Origin: Bacteroidaceae bacterium
GTDB taxonomy: Bacteria; Bacteroidota; Bacteroidia; Bacteroidales; Bacteroidaceae
Direction: 5' to 3'
Assembly: GCA_017448825.1 (NCBI GenBank)
Contig: JAFSKR010000014.1
Location: forward strand, 62,001-126,000
Length of the DNA: 64,000 nucleotides
Shown here piece after piece: positions 25,535 to 35,290 of the stretch (its first letter is position 1; the number at the start of each line of letters is the position of its first letter). The notes below the pieces were generated by a model that was not told the origin of the DNA, searched no databases, and saw only the letters and a list, made by a program, of their open reading frames with translations. The translations under genes were made by a program, and so were the position numbers.

Positions 25535-27643
25535 ATGATACGATTACCCAAAACTACTACCCACTTAGCAATAAGCATGATGCTCTTGATAGGGAGCGTT
25601 TGGGTTTCATGCACGGAAAATGACAAGATGAACCATTTCTCTCTACAAGAGAGACAAGCGGCTCTGGCAGATTCCTTGGTGTATGGAACACTAAACAGCG
25701 ACCCTTATCGAGCTATTGCCATCGTTGATAGCCTTAAAGATGCATACACCATCACCGAAGCCAAGGCGAACTACTACCGTGCGTATATATATCATCAGAT
25801 GAAACAAGACCTCACCGCTGAACTATGCTACCAGCAAGCATTGGGAGGCAATGAACTATACAACGAACGCCCTGCTTATTTCTACTATGCCTACGACCAA
25901 CTGGCCACCATCTTGGCCTGTAAAGGTGATCATGAGGGAGCACTCGAAGCGGCGATGAATGGGTTTTCCGTGGCACGTTCTGGCGATGATAATGAAAGCA
26001 AACGATGGGCGGCAACCCTGCTACACGACATCGGATACTGCCAGATGTTGCTCGGACGAGTGGACGAAGCGGAAAGAACGTTTGACAGGGCTTACTCAGC
26101 TCTGAAAAGTTTGGTGGAACAAGACAGCAACTATGACAACCTTTACAGTTGGGCACGTGTAGGATATAATATCGTGGACTCCTATACCAGCACCCAGCAA
26201 TACCAAAAGGTCGATGCATGGATGGAGCGGGCCGAGGAGGCTGTGAACAGAATGGTGAACTCCCCTGAATGCTCCGCCCAAGAAAAAGAAGAATATATTG
26301 GAGGGCTGAAAACACATAAGGCGATTATGCTGATAAAGACCGGGCATCGCACCGAGGCGGAAGAAGCATTCAGACAAATCATCAATTCCGACTATGCAGA
26401 AACCAATCTGGGATTGATAGACCGTGCCGAATACCTGAGACATGCAGAACGCTGGGGTGAACTGGCTGATTTCATGCCACGCATCGACTCATTGGCAAAT
26501 GCATGGCAAGTTCCACTCTCGCTGTATTATCTCAAAGAATACCTCGTACCAGACTTTATCGCCTACATGAAATCGGGACGCTATGAAAAGGCACTCCAAA
26601 CAGCAGAGAGATTGGCAACATCCATTGATTCTGTAGAGATATACGAACGCGAACATAATGCAGCCGAGTTGGCCATCATCTATGAAACCAAAGAAAAAGA
26701 GGCCAAAATCGCAGAACAGCAGAATTCGATGAAAATGATAGGATGGGTCGCCATCGCTGTGGTGCTCACCTTGTTAGTTATTTTCCTGACCATTTACCTG
26801 ATACTCCGCTACCGAGCAGCCAGACAACTGAAAGTGAAAAACCGAAAGTTGGAATGGAAGAATGCCCAGTTGAAAATAGCCAATGCACGAGCAGAGGAGT
26901 CCTCAAGAATGAAGACAGACTTTATCCAGCAAATCTCGCATGAGATACGCACCCCACTCAACATCCTATCGGGGTTCACACAGATTCTCACCACGCCAGA
27001 AATGGAGATGGACAGCACAGAGAAGGAAGAGATTGGTACACATATTGCCGAGAATGTCGATCGCATCACTGGTTTGGTGAACAAGATGCTGGAACTGGCA
27101 GACGCAAGCAGCCAGACAGTGGTGGACTGCACGGACAGAATATCGATGGTGCAGATAGCAGAGATGGCTATTACCGATTCCAACATCCAACGCGCAGAAC
27201 ATCTGGACTTCACGCTCTTGAAAGAAGAATGCATAGAAGACGTGGAAATCATCACCAATCAGCGTTATGCCATCCGCGCCCTGAGCCTGCTGCTCGACAA
27301 TGCGCAGAAGTTCACACGCAGGGCTGAATCGTACAATGCACGACTGCACGAAGACCGCAAGGAAATGGTAGTGCTCAAAGTGGGCATGAGAGGAAAGAAG
27401 GCATATTTCATGGTAGAAGACACGGGCATAGGCGTCCCGATTGAAGAAGCAGAACACATCTTCGACAAATTCGTGCAATTAGACGAATACTACAACGGCA
27501 CAGGCATCGGACTGACGGTAGCACGTTCCATCGCCAGACGAATGGGTGGCGACATCGTGCTCGACACCACTTATACCGGCGGCGCACGTTTCATCTTCTC
27601 GCTGCCACTCCCCAACATAAAAACCAACCCTAAACAATCATAA
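25535..27643 (+). CDS. TPR-containing sensor histidine kinase
   Basis: 702 residues from the ATG at 25535. The N-terminal signal or anchor ends near C26 (SVWVSC, an imperfect lipobox). A periplasmic TPR-like domain of about 350 residues follows, then one membrane span (about 401-425) and a coiled coil. Next are a HisKA domain with H469 in FIQQISHEIRTPLN and an HATPase with N box LLLDNAQKFT, VEDTGIGVP and GTGIGLTVARSIA. No receiver or DNA-binding domain is attached and no response regulator is adjacent, so it is an orphan kinase. It may sense a peptide or envelope ligand. purH follows after 4 bases. Confidence 0.93.
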   Translation: MIRLPKTTTHLAISMMLLIGSVWVSCTENDKMNHFSLQERQAALADSLVYGTLNSDPYRAIAIVDSLKDAYTITEAKANYYRAYIYHQMKQDLTAELCYQQALGGNELYNERPAYFYYAYDQLATILACKGDHEGALEAAMNGFSVARSGDDNESKRWAATLLHDIGYCQMLLGRVDEAERTFDRAYSALKSLVEQDSNYDNLYSWARVGYNIVDSYTSTQQYQKVDAWMERAEEAVNRMVNSPECSAQEKEEYIGGLKTHKAIMLIKTGHRTEAEEAFRQIINSDYAETNLGLIDRAEYLRHAERWGELADFMPRIDSLANAWQVPLSLYYLKEYLVPDFIAYMKSGRYEKALQTAERLATSIDSVEIYEREHNAAELAIIYETKEKEAKIAEQQNSMKMIGWVAIAVVLTLLVIFLTIYLILRYRAARQLKVKNRKLEWKNAQLKIANARAEESSRMKTDFIQQISHEIRTPLNILSGFTQILTTPEMEMDSTEKEEIGTHIAENVDRITGLVNKMLELADASSQTVVDCTDRISMVQIAEMAITDSNIQRAEHLDFTLLKEECIEDVEIITNQRYAIRALSLLLDNAQKFTRRAESYNARLHEDRKEMVVLKVGMRGKKAYFMVEDTGIGVPIEEAEHIFDKFVQLDEYYNGTGIGLTVARSIARRMGGDIVLDTTYTGGARFIFSLPLPNIKTNPKQS

Positions 27644-27647
27644 AAAA

Positions 27648-28829
27648 ATGAAAGAACTCGAATTGAAGTATGGCTGCAACCCCAATCAGAAGCCATCACG
27701 TGTTTACATGGAAGAGGGCGAGTTGCCCATCGAAGTGCTCAATGGTCGCCCTGGCTACATCAACCTGCTCGATGCGCTGAACAGTTGGCAACTGGTCAAG
27801 GAACTGAAAGCAGCCACAGGCATGGCATCGGCCGCCTCGTTCAAACACGTCAGCCCTGCTGGTGCCGCCGTAGGTGCTCCCCTGAGCGACACCTTGAAAA
27901 AGATTTATTTTGTGGATGATGTCAAGATTCCACTCACCCCCATCGCAACAGCATACGCCCGCGCCCGTGGCGCAGATCGCATGTCGTCGTTTGGCGATTT
28001 TATAGCTCTGTCCGACACTTGCGACGAGGCCACTGCCACCCTCATCAAGCGTGAGGTGAGTGACGGTGTGATTGCCCCCGACTATACTCCCGAGGCACTG
28101 AACATCCTAAAGAGCAAGCGCAACGGCACTTACTGTGTCATCAAGATTGACCCAACCTATCGTCCCAACCCCATCGAGCGCAAGCAGGTGTTTGGCGTAA
28201 CGTTCGAGCAAGGGCGCAATGAGATTGACCTGACTGGTGACAACCTCTTCGAGAACATCCCAACCGATAACAAGGACATCCCAGCCGATGCCAAGCGCGA
28301 CTTGAAGATTGCTCTCATCACATTGAAATACACACAGTCGAACTCTGTTTGTTACGTGAAAGACGGACAAGCCATTGGCATTGGTGCCGGACAGCAGAGC
28401 CGCATCCACTGTACCAGATTGGCTGGCAACAAGGCTGACATCTGGTGGTTACGTCAGTGTCCGAAAGTGCTGGCACTCCCCTTCCGTAGCGACATCCGTC
28501 GTGCCGACCGCGACAACACCATTGATGTCTATATTGGCGACGAGTACGAAGACGTGCTTCGTGAAGGCACATGGCAGAACTTTTTCACCGAAAGGCCCGA
28601 ACCGCTCACGGTTGAAGAGAAGAAAGCATGGATTGCCCAGAACACCAACGTCTGCCTGGGTTCAGATGCATTCTTCCCCTTCGGCGACAACATCGAGCGT
28701 GCCCACAAGAGCGGTGTGCAGTACATCGCACAGGCAGGTGGCTCCGTGCGCGACGACAATGTCATTGAAACCTGCAACAAGTACGGCATTGCTATGGCAT
28801 TCACAGGCATCCGCCTTTTCCACCACTAA
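27648..28829 (+). CDS. purH: stand-alone AICAR transformylase (PurH C-terminal domain type)
   Basis: 393 residues. Transfers a formyl group from 10-formyl-THF to AICAR in purine synthesis. The sequence covers only the transformylase half of bifunctional PurH; the N-terminal IMP cyclohydrolase domain is absent. Catalytic residues lie in SFKHVSPAGAAVG (Lys-His pair); RARGADRMSSFGDFIALS and GAGQQSRIHCTRLAG are also diagnostic. Short forms of this kind are known in Bacteroidetes and Clostridia, where IMP cyclohydrolase is a separate protein; none is visible here. It starts 4 bases after the kinase stop. Confidence 0.93.
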   Translation: MKELELKYGCNPNQKPSRVYMEEGELPIEVLNGRPGYINLLDALNSWQLVKELKAATGMASAASFKHVSPAGAAVGAPLSDTLKKIYFVDDVKIPLTPIATAYARARGADRMSSFGDFIALSDTCDEATATLIKREVSDGVIAPDYTPEALNILKSKRNGTYCVIKIDPTYRPNPIERKQVFGVTFEQGRNEIDLTGDNLFENIPTDNKDIPADAKRDLKIALITLKYTQSNSVCYVKDGQAIGIGAGQQSRIHCTRLAGNKADIWWLRQCPKVLALPFRSDIRRADRDNTIDVYIGDEYEDVLREGTWQNFFTERPEPLTVEEKKAWIAQNTNVCLGSDAFFPFGDNIERAHKSGVQYIAQAGGSVRDDNVIETCNKYGIAMAFTGIRLFHH

Positions 28830-28832
28830 TTT

Positions 28833-29045
28833 ATGGCATCAGACAACGAAATCCAATATGCCATCACACGTGGCATCACTTTTGGCAAGGCAAGAAGCGA
28901 GCAAAAAGAAGACCCCAACAAGGTGAAGACCAAGGCACGCAAGAAAGCCTACCATACAGGTTCCCACAAGTCAGGCGCGGCAAAGCACAAGGCTGAAATA
29001 CGTCAGCGCGTGAAGAACCGCGCCTCCCAACGCAAGACGAAATGA
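28833..29045 (+). CDS. small basic protein, unknown
   Basis: 70 residues, about one third Lys and Arg, with a short N-terminal segment (MASDNEIQYAITRGITFGKA) and an extended basic tail. It begins 3 bases after the purH stop and ends in an ATGA overlap with the transglycosylase gene, so it is held in a tightly coupled row of three genes, which argues that it is real. The composition suggests RNA or DNA binding, or a role at the ribosome. No family recognised. Confidence 0.75.
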   Translation: MASDNEIQYAITRGITFGKARSEQKEDPNKVKTKARKKAYHTGSHKSGAAKHKAEIRQRVKNRASQRKTK

Positions 29046-30226
29046 TGAAACGCTGGTGCATCATCTTATCCTTACTGCTCAGCATTATGGCCTGCAACAA
29101 AACTCCGTCAGACCATCATGCTGAGCAGTCTCCGTATGCATCCAGCACCTCACATGACAATCCTCATTTCGATCTCCCCGACATCCAGCAGAACGGAGAA
29201 CTCATCGTCCTCACCCTCTATGGTCCTGAAAGTTACTTCGAGTTCCGAGGCGAAAATTTCGGTTTGCAATACATGATTGTGCAGCAATATGCCCAAAGCA
29301 TCGGTACAAGTATCAGGGTTGAAGTATCTCGCAATCAGCAAGATTTGGTCAGCAAATTATTGAATGGTGAAGGTGATATCATCGCCTACAGCATCCACAT
29401 GGAAGACTCTCTCACCACCCTGCTCAACTACGTGGGCGGCAAGGAAATGACCACCTTCCTCGACAGCCTTTCCCGTCAACGGAAAGACCCCTCGCTCCGT
29501 CCGAAGGAACACTCCGCATGGGCTGTCCGCCAAGATGCCCCCCTACTGGCAACCTCACTCTCCACGTGGATGACAGCCCATCAGACAGCCTTCTTCGATT
29601 ACACCACCATCCGTGTGAAATCCAGCGGCGGGCAGACCTACACACCTCGCCGCAGCGTGTCCTCCCCCATCCTCAACGCCGCTCGCGGAGAAATCTCCAT
29701 CTACGACAACATCTTCAAACAATACGCCATCCAATGCGGTTGGGACTGGCGTCTCATGGCAGCACAAGCCTATCAAGAGTCCACCTTCGACCCGCAAGCC
29801 GTTTCCCACATGGGAGCGATGGGACTCATGCAACTCATGCCAGGCACAGCACGCGATGTCGGTGTTTCACAAGCCGAGGTGTTCAATCCTCAAAGCAATG
29901 TGCGTGGAGCCACCCGACTCATCAACCAACTCAACACTCACTACTCCTTCATCACCGATGCCAACGAACGCATCAACTTCATCTTGGCTGCCTACAATGC
30001 TGGCCCTGGTCATGTGGATGATGCTCGCGCACTTGCCCAGAAAAATGGCAAAAATCCCAATGTATGGCTCGGCAACGTCGATGCGTTCGTGTTGAGAATG
30101 AGCAGCCCTGACTTCTACAACCAGTCTGAAGTCAAGCACGGCTATTTCCGTGGCAGCGAAACATACGACTACGTCAACAGCATCCGCACACGCTGGAACG
30201 AGTACAAGAAGAAAATTACGCACTGA
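29042..30226 (+). CDS. mltF: MltF-type membrane-bound lytic murein transglycosylase
   Basis: 394 residues. Lipoprotein signal with lipobox IMAC near residue 18. Then a substrate-binding-protein-like domain (LIVLTLYGPESYFEFRGENF to about residue 190), and a C-terminal SLT domain with the catalytic glutamate in AAQAYQESTFDPQAVS, MGLMQLMPGTA, and FILAAYNAGPGHV. It cleaves peptidoglycan to 1,6-anhydro products at the outer membrane. Two adjacent ATGs (29042 and 29045) are possible starts. Confidence 0.93.
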   Translation: MMKRWCIILSLLLSIMACNKTPSDHHAEQSPYASSTSHDNPHFDLPDIQQNGELIVLTLYGPESYFEFRGENFGLQYMIVQQYAQSIGTSIRVEVSRNQQDLVSKLLNGEGDIIAYSIHMEDSLTTLLNYVGGKEMTTFLDSLSRQRKDPSLRPKEHSAWAVRQDAPLLATSLSTWMTAHQTAFFDYTTIRVKSSGGQTYTPRRSVSSPILNAARGEISIYDNIFKQYAIQCGWDWRLMAAQAYQESTFDPQAVSHMGAMGLMQLMPGTARDVGVSQAEVFNPQSNVRGATRLINQLNTHYSFITDANERINFILAAYNAGPGHVDDARALAQKNGKNPNVWLGNVDAFVLRMSSPDFYNQSEVKHGYFRGSETYDYVNSIRTRWNEYKKKITH

Positions 30227-30346
30227 CGAGGTATTTCCTTAGACGCAGAAGTCCAAGCATCCCCCAAAAAACAAAGAAAAGAAAGAATATCACCTCATTT
30301 TTTGTCTTTTCTTTCAAAAAAACAATGGTCATCCGATGTTTTTTTG

Positions 30347-30354
30347 TATTTTTG
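30347..30354 (+). promoter_or_regulatory. lactate operon promoter -7 box
   Basis: TATTTTTG fits TAnnTTTG; leader about 60 bases. An earlier in-frame start at 30336 is excluded because it lies upstream of this box. Confidence 0.6.
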
Positions 30355-30422
30355 CACAAATTGGCGATAGCCCCTTTGAGTTGAAACCTAAATATAATAA
30401 CCACATAATAAACAAAAAATCC

Positions 30423-32024
30423 ATGTCTGCACTCGTATCTGTAATTCCCATTTTACTGCTCTTCGTCCTGATGATGGGACTGAAGATGTCGGGGTGGAAA
30501 AGCGCATTAATCACCCTTATTGTCACCATCCTTTTGGCCTTGTTTGTAGCCCCGTTTTTGAACATCATACCAGAGAAATATGCAGGTATGAGTATCTATG
30601 GCATCACTGGGTGGTCTGTAGTCGAGGGATTCTTGAAAGCCTGTTTCCCAATTATCTTGATTATCATCTGTGCCATCTTCAGTTACAACATTCTGGTGGA
30701 GACGAAAGAGATTGAGACCATCAAGACTCTGTTCATCCAACTGACAGCAGACAAAGGCCTGTTGGTATTGCTATTGACATGGGGATTCGGTGGTGTCTTA
30801 GAAGGCATGGCAGGCTTTGGCACAGCAGTGGCCATTCCTGCCGCCATTCTCATCGGCCTGGGTTTCAAGCCGATGTTCTCAGCTGTCATCTGTCTGGTGG
30901 CCAACACTGTGGCTGTAGGCTTTGGTGCCGTAGGATTGCCCGCGACAACGCTGGCCAATCAGGTAGCCGACGGCACGGCATCGCCCGAGATGCTATGCGA
31001 AGTTGCCACCCTAATTATATTACAGCTCTCGCTGATGTTCTACATCACGCCATTCCTCATTTTGATGATGACCGATCGCACCAAGGTGGTGAAGAACCTG
31101 ACTTTGGCACTGTTTGTGGGTACATTCTCCATTGTCGTACAATTCTGCTGTGCCTACTATCTCGGTCCCGAGACACCTGCCATCCTGGGCAGTGTGGCCG
31201 CCATCATCGCCATGCTTATCTATAACAAACTATTCCTGCGCCATGAGGCTGAAAAAGATACGGTACACATTGAAAGGAAAAAGTTTGGCATTGCCAAGAC
31301 GCTACGGGCATGGAGCGTCTATGGACTCATCATCTTCTTCATCCTTATTTCGAGCAAGATTGTACCGCCCATGAACGAACTGCTGAAGTCAACATTGGTA
31401 ACCAAGTTTGACTTGCCCGTCATCGGCAATACATTCTCGTTCGGCTGGCTTAGCAACGCGGGGCTTATGATATTCCTTGGTGCCATCATAGGCGGAATGA
31501 TTCAAGGCCTCAGTTTTGGAAAGCTCATGAAGATGTTAGCCAAGACGACCACCAGCCTGCAGAAGACGGCACTGACTATCTGCTGTCTCGTGGCACTGGC
31601 CATGCTGATGAACAACACTGGCATGACGCTCGCTATAGCTACGGGACTGGTCACCCTAACTGGACCTGCCTACCCCTTCTTCGCACCACTCATCGGCAGC
31701 ATCGGCACCTTCGTTACAGGGTCAGCCACTTCTGCCAACATCCTATTTGGCAAGTTACAGGCCGCTGCTGCTGGACAGTTGGACTTGGTGCACGATGCAA
31801 CATTCTTCGGCGTCAACGGCAACGAGACAAACTGGCTCGCCGCTGCCAACTGTGCAGGTTCTGAGGGAGGTAAATTATTGTCGCCACAATCCATTGCCAT
31901 TGCGACTGCCGCTTGCGACATGGAGGGGCAGGACGGTGACATTATGCGCAAGACACTACCCTTTGCCATCTTCTGGATTTTGATGAACGGACTCATGGTT
32001 TACCTTGGGCTGCACATCATATAA
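30423..32024 (+). CDS. lldP: L-lactate permease
   Basis: 533 residues, about a dozen membrane spans, LctP/LldP family. Diagnostic segments: WGFGGVLEGMAGFGTAVAIP near the start of the second third, FVTGSATSANILFGKLQ and the C-terminal NCAGSEGGKLLSPQSIAIAT. It imports lactate, possibly glycolate, with protons. The lutABC genes follow on the same strand after about 100 bases, so uptake and oxidation are probably co-expressed. Confidence 0.95.
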   Translation: MSALVSVIPILLLFVLMMGLKMSGWKSALITLIVTILLALFVAPFLNIIPEKYAGMSIYGITGWSVVEGFLKACFPIILIIICAIFSYNILVETKEIETIKTLFIQLTADKGLLVLLLTWGFGGVLEGMAGFGTAVAIPAAILIGLGFKPMFSAVICLVANTVAVGFGAVGLPATTLANQVADGTASPEMLCEVATLIILQLSLMFYITPFLILMMTDRTKVVKNLTLALFVGTFSIVVQFCCAYYLGPETPAILGSVAAIIAMLIYNKLFLRHEAEKDTVHIERKKFGIAKTLRAWSVYGLIIFFILISSKIVPPMNELLKSTLVTKFDLPVIGNTFSFGWLSNAGLMIFLGAIIGGMIQGLSFGKLMKMLAKTTTSLQKTALTICCLVALAMLMNNTGMTLAIATGLVTLTGPAYPFFAPLIGSIGTFVTGSATSANILFGKLQAAAAGQLDLVHDATFFGVNGNETNWLAAANCAGSEGGKLLSPQSIAIATAACDMEGQDGDIMRKTLPFAIFWILMNGLMVYLGLHII

Positions 32025-32121
32025 CTGCTCCAACTCCAAGAGAACAGAAATCCCGAAACTCAGGGAACTATCAGATAATTATAGATATATAGATAAATAC
32101 TATACTAACAACCTATTTAGT

Positions 32122-32859
32122 ATGAAAATCGGACTATTCATTCCCTGTTACGTCGATACCCTCTATCCCGAGGTAGGGGTGGCAACCTACCGATTGCTGA
32201 AACATTTGGGAATTGACGTAACATATCCTCTTCATCAGACTTGTTGCGGACAACCTATGGCAAATGCTGGTTTCGAAGGTGAGGCACTTCCTTTGGTGAA
32301 GAAATTTGAAGAGACGTTCAATGCTTTTGATTATGTGGTGGCACCTTCAGTCAGTTGCACCGCATTTGTGCGGTTGAATTATCAGCGACTGTTGGGCGAA
32401 GCCCACGAATGCACGACTGCCCAAAAAGCGATGGATGTGGTGGAATTCCTACACGATGTGGTGAAAGTCAACCAGCCTTTAGGACGTTTCCCTCACAAGG
32501 TCAGCCTTCACAACTCTTGTCATGGTGTGCGTGAATTGAGGTTGAGTTCTCCCAGCGAAGAGCATATCGCCAAGTTCAACAAAATCAAGGATTTATTGCA
32601 GTTGGTGGATGGCATAGAAGTCGTGGAACCAGAACGTCCTGACGAGTGCTGCGGCTTTGGCGGTATGTTTGCTGTGGAAGAAACGGCAGTCTCTGCACAA
32701 ATGGGCATCGACAAACTCAATCGTCACATCGCCACTGGTGCGGAATACATCACGGGACCCGATTGCTCCTGCCTGATGCACCTTTCTGGAGTCGCAAAAA
32801 AACAAGGAAAAGACATCCAGTTCAAGCACGTGGTGGAGATTCTTGCCGCTGGAATTTGA
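32122..32859 (+). CDS. lutA: lactate utilisation protein A, CCG-domain Fe-S subunit
   Basis: 245 residues from the ATG at 32122. Two cysteine-rich CCG motifs, TCCGQP (about 39-44) and ECCGFGG (about 175-181), with conserved Cys in APSVSCTAF and HNSCHG: the duplicated domain that binds an iron-sulfur centre in LutA/LldE. With LutB and LutC it forms the cytoplasmic complex that oxidises L-lactate to pyruvate. Gap of 33 bases to lutB. Confidence 0.95.
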   Translation: MKIGLFIPCYVDTLYPEVGVATYRLLKHLGIDVTYPLHQTCCGQPMANAGFEGEALPLVKKFEETFNAFDYVVAPSVSCTAFVRLNYQRLLGEAHECTTAQKAMDVVEFLHDVVKVNQPLGRFPHKVSLHNSCHGVRELRLSSPSEEHIAKFNKIKDLLQLVDGIEVVEPERPDECCGFGGMFAVEETAVSAQMGIDKLNRHIATGAEYITGPDCSCLMHLSGVAKKQGKDIQFKHVVEILAAGI

Positions 32860-32892
32860 AACGTAAAGATGAACGGATTAAAAAATTAAACG

Positions 32893-34275
32893 ATGGGAAC
32901 ACAACATAGCAAAGCAGCCAAAGAGTTTTTGAAGAACCAAGACTATGCTCATTGGCACGACAACACTTTCTGGGCAGTACGCCAGAAGCGTGATAATATG
33001 GCACAGGGGCTTGACGAATGGGAACAGTTGCGTGAGAAGGCATCAGCCATCAAGCGACACACCATCACACACCTTGACCAGTATCTCGATGAGTTTGCCA
33101 CCCGTGCCGAACGCAACGGTGCCATTGTGCATTGGGCAAAGGATGCAGCCGAGTTCAACGAAATCGTCTATGGCATCCTGAAAGAGCATGATGTGAAGAA
33201 GATGGTGAAGTCGAAGTCCATGCTCACCGAAGAGTGCGGGATGAATCCCTATCTGGAAGCACGTGGCATCGAAGTGGTGGAGACCGACCTCGGAGAGCGC
33301 ATCATCCAGTTGAAGGGGCAGAAGCCTTCCCACATCGTCATGCCAGCCATCCACCTCAACCACGATGATGTGGGCGAACTCTTCGAGGAAAAAGGCATCA
33401 GCGACGAAAAGGGCAATCACGACCCCACCTATCTTACTTATCGGGCACGTCTTTCGCTCCGCAACGAGTTCCTCACTGCCGATGCAGGCATGACTGGAGC
33501 CAACTTTGGCATAGCCGAAACTGGCGACATTGTGGTGTGCACCAATGAAGGCAATGCCGATATGTCCACCTCATGCCCCAAGCTGCACATCGCAGCCATC
33601 GGCCTGGAAAAGGTCATTCCCAACTACGATTGCCTTGCCGTATTCCAGCGTATGCTGTGCCGTGCAGGAACAGGTCAGCCCACCACCACCTACACATCCC
33701 ACTTCCGCAAGGCTCGTCCCACGGCTGAGCAGATGCACATCGTGCTGGTCGATAATGGACGTTCCGACTGGATTGCCAACCCTGAGCACTGGGAAATTCT
33801 CAAGTGCATCCGTTGTGGTTCCTGCATGAACACCTGTCCTGTCTATCGTCGCAGTGGTGGCTATTCCTATAGCTACTTCATTCCTGGTCCCGTAGGCATC
33901 AACCTCGGTATGTTGCGTTCACCTCTACAGCATTCGGGCAATGTATCCGCCTGCACCCTTTGTCTGAGTTGTCAGTCCGTATGCCCCGTAAAGATAGACC
34001 TCGGCGACCAAGTTTACAAATGGCGGCAGCAGCTCGACGAGTTCGGCACCGCCAATTCGTCGAAGAAACTCATGTGCAATGCCATGACAACGCTCTTCAG
34101 CCATCCTTCACTTTACAAAATGGCAACTGCAGTCTCACCGCTTGCCAACATCCTCCCACCCTTCCTCATCAACAGCAGTTTGAACCCGTGGGCAGAAGGA
34201 CACGACATGATGAAGTTCCCCAAGAAACCCTTCCACGAGATGGCCAAAGACCTAAACATATCCCCTAAAGCCTAA
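32893..34275 (+). CDS. lutB: lactate utilisation protein B, ferredoxin-type subunit
   Basis: 460 residues. The N-terminal LUD domain includes MTGANFGIAETGDIVVCTNE, followed by two 4Fe-4S motifs, CIRCGSCMNTCP (about 305-316) and CTLCLSCQSVCP (about 353-364), that pass electrons to LutA. The C-terminal segment (PFLINSSLNPWAEG) matches LutB/LldF. Spacing and order lutA-lutB-lutC are the classic operon. Confidence 0.95.
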   Translation: MGTQHSKAAKEFLKNQDYAHWHDNTFWAVRQKRDNMAQGLDEWEQLREKASAIKRHTITHLDQYLDEFATRAERNGAIVHWAKDAAEFNEIVYGILKEHDVKKMVKSKSMLTEECGMNPYLEARGIEVVETDLGERIIQLKGQKPSHIVMPAIHLNHDDVGELFEEKGISDEKGNHDPTYLTYRARLSLRNEFLTADAGMTGANFGIAETGDIVVCTNEGNADMSTSCPKLHIAAIGLEKVIPNYDCLAVFQRMLCRAGTGQPTTTYTSHFRKARPTAEQMHIVLVDNGRSDWIANPEHWEILKCIRCGSCMNTCPVYRRSGGYSYSYFIPGPVGINLGMLRSPLQHSGNVSACTLCLSCQSVCPVKIDLGDQVYKWRQQLDEFGTANSSKKLMCNAMTTLFSHPSLYKMATAVSPLANILPPFLINSSLNPWAEGHDMMKFPKKPFHEMAKDLNISPKA

Positions 34276-34333
34276 CCCAACATCTCGTACACAAAATCAT
34301 CCAATCGTCAATCGCCAAATAGTAAATCATACG

Positions 34334-34951
34334 ATGAGTACCAAAGAAGATATCCTCAAAAAATACCGTAACAATGTGCATGAGCGTTACCCCATGCCCG
34401 ACTTGAGCGACATTGCCGCTGTCACCTACACAGACCCCCTTGCTCAATTCATTGAAATGAGCAAAGCCGTAGGTGGTCGTGTCGTGGAACTGGCAGAAGG
34501 ACAGAGCCTTGACGACCTTATCCGTCAGTGCTATCCCGACGCACACGAGATTGCCTCCAATCTGCCCGAAGTAACCTCTGCCACACGCAATCCCGACACC
34601 GTAGAGAATGCCCAAGCCCTCAATGGCACCGATGTTGGCATCATCCGTGGCTGTTTCGGGGTGGCAGAAAATGGCTGCATCTGGATTCCCCAGCACATGC
34701 AGCAGAAAGCCGTCTGCTTCATCTCCGAGAACCTGATGATTCTGCTACCCAAGAGCCAGATTGTCAACAATATGCACGAAGCCTACCACCGTCTTCGCCA
34801 AGCAGAAAAGGACAGTGGCACAGACCTCCTCAACGACTATGGCTATGGCACCTTCATCAGCGGTCCCTCCAAGACTGCCGACATCGCCCAAGTGCTCGTG
34901 ATGGGAGCACAAGCCGCACGCTCCGTCACCGTCGTGCTTTTGCCCCAATAA
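34334..34951 (+). CDS. lutC: lactate utilisation protein C
   Basis: 205-residue LUD-domain protein: GIIRGCFGVAENGCIWIPQ, YGTFISGPSKTADIAQVLVM, GAQAARSVTVVLLPQ at the C terminus. Third subunit of the lactate oxidation complex. Last gene of the operon, 58 bases after lutB. A convergent minus-strand gene begins after a 340-base gap with an IS-like end and a hairpin. Confidence 0.93.
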   Translation: MSTKEDILKKYRNNVHERYPMPDLSDIAAVTYTDPLAQFIEMSKAVGGRVVELAEGQSLDDLIRQCYPDAHEIASNLPEVTSATRNPDTVENAQALNGTDVGIIRGCFGVAENGCIWIPQHMQQKAVCFISENLMILLPKSQIVNNMHEAYHRLRQAEKDSGTDLLNDYGYGTFISGPSKTADIAQVLVMGAQAARSVTVVLLPQ

Positions 34952-35163
34952 CACCCTCCAGCATCGTTTTCCTTCATTTCTTCACAAAACTCACGTCGTT
35001 ACCTCCATATGTATTCCCGTATGGACAACGAGTCCATCTTCAACACTTAGGAATGTCTTCAAACATCCCTTTGGAGACCCTTGATGCTTCCCTCTGAAAA
35101 CACCTCATCGGAAGACACGGGCAAGTGGAGTCGGTGGACATTGAGGGGCATCACAAATTGAAT

Positions 35164-35190
35164 TGAAGTGAACCCCAAAAGTTAGACACT
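35164..35190. other. possible terminal inverted-repeat remnant of an IS3-family element
   Basis: TGAACCCCAAAAGTTAGACA (35169-35188) resembles the ends of IS150-group elements, which typically contain GACCCCAAAAAGTTGGACA. No transposase and no second end are visible nearby. The rest of 34952-35163 holds no feature I recognise. Confidence 0.35.
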
Positions 35191-35280
35191 AAAAACTAAA
35201 AGTGAGAAAATGTTCTGTCAACAAAAGGCAGAGGTAACTTTAACTATTAGTTTTTAAGTTACTCTCACTTTTAATTTTTA
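35191..35280. terminator. AT-rich inverted repeat between convergent lutC and HAD gene
   Basis: AAAAACTAAAAGTGAG (35191-35206) pairs with 35264-35279 at 15 of 16 positions. A smaller inverted repeat (GTAACTT / AAGTTAC, 35234-35262) lies inside. It could terminate transcription from both sides. Confidence 0.5.
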
Positions 35281-35290
35281 ACTTCCTCTC

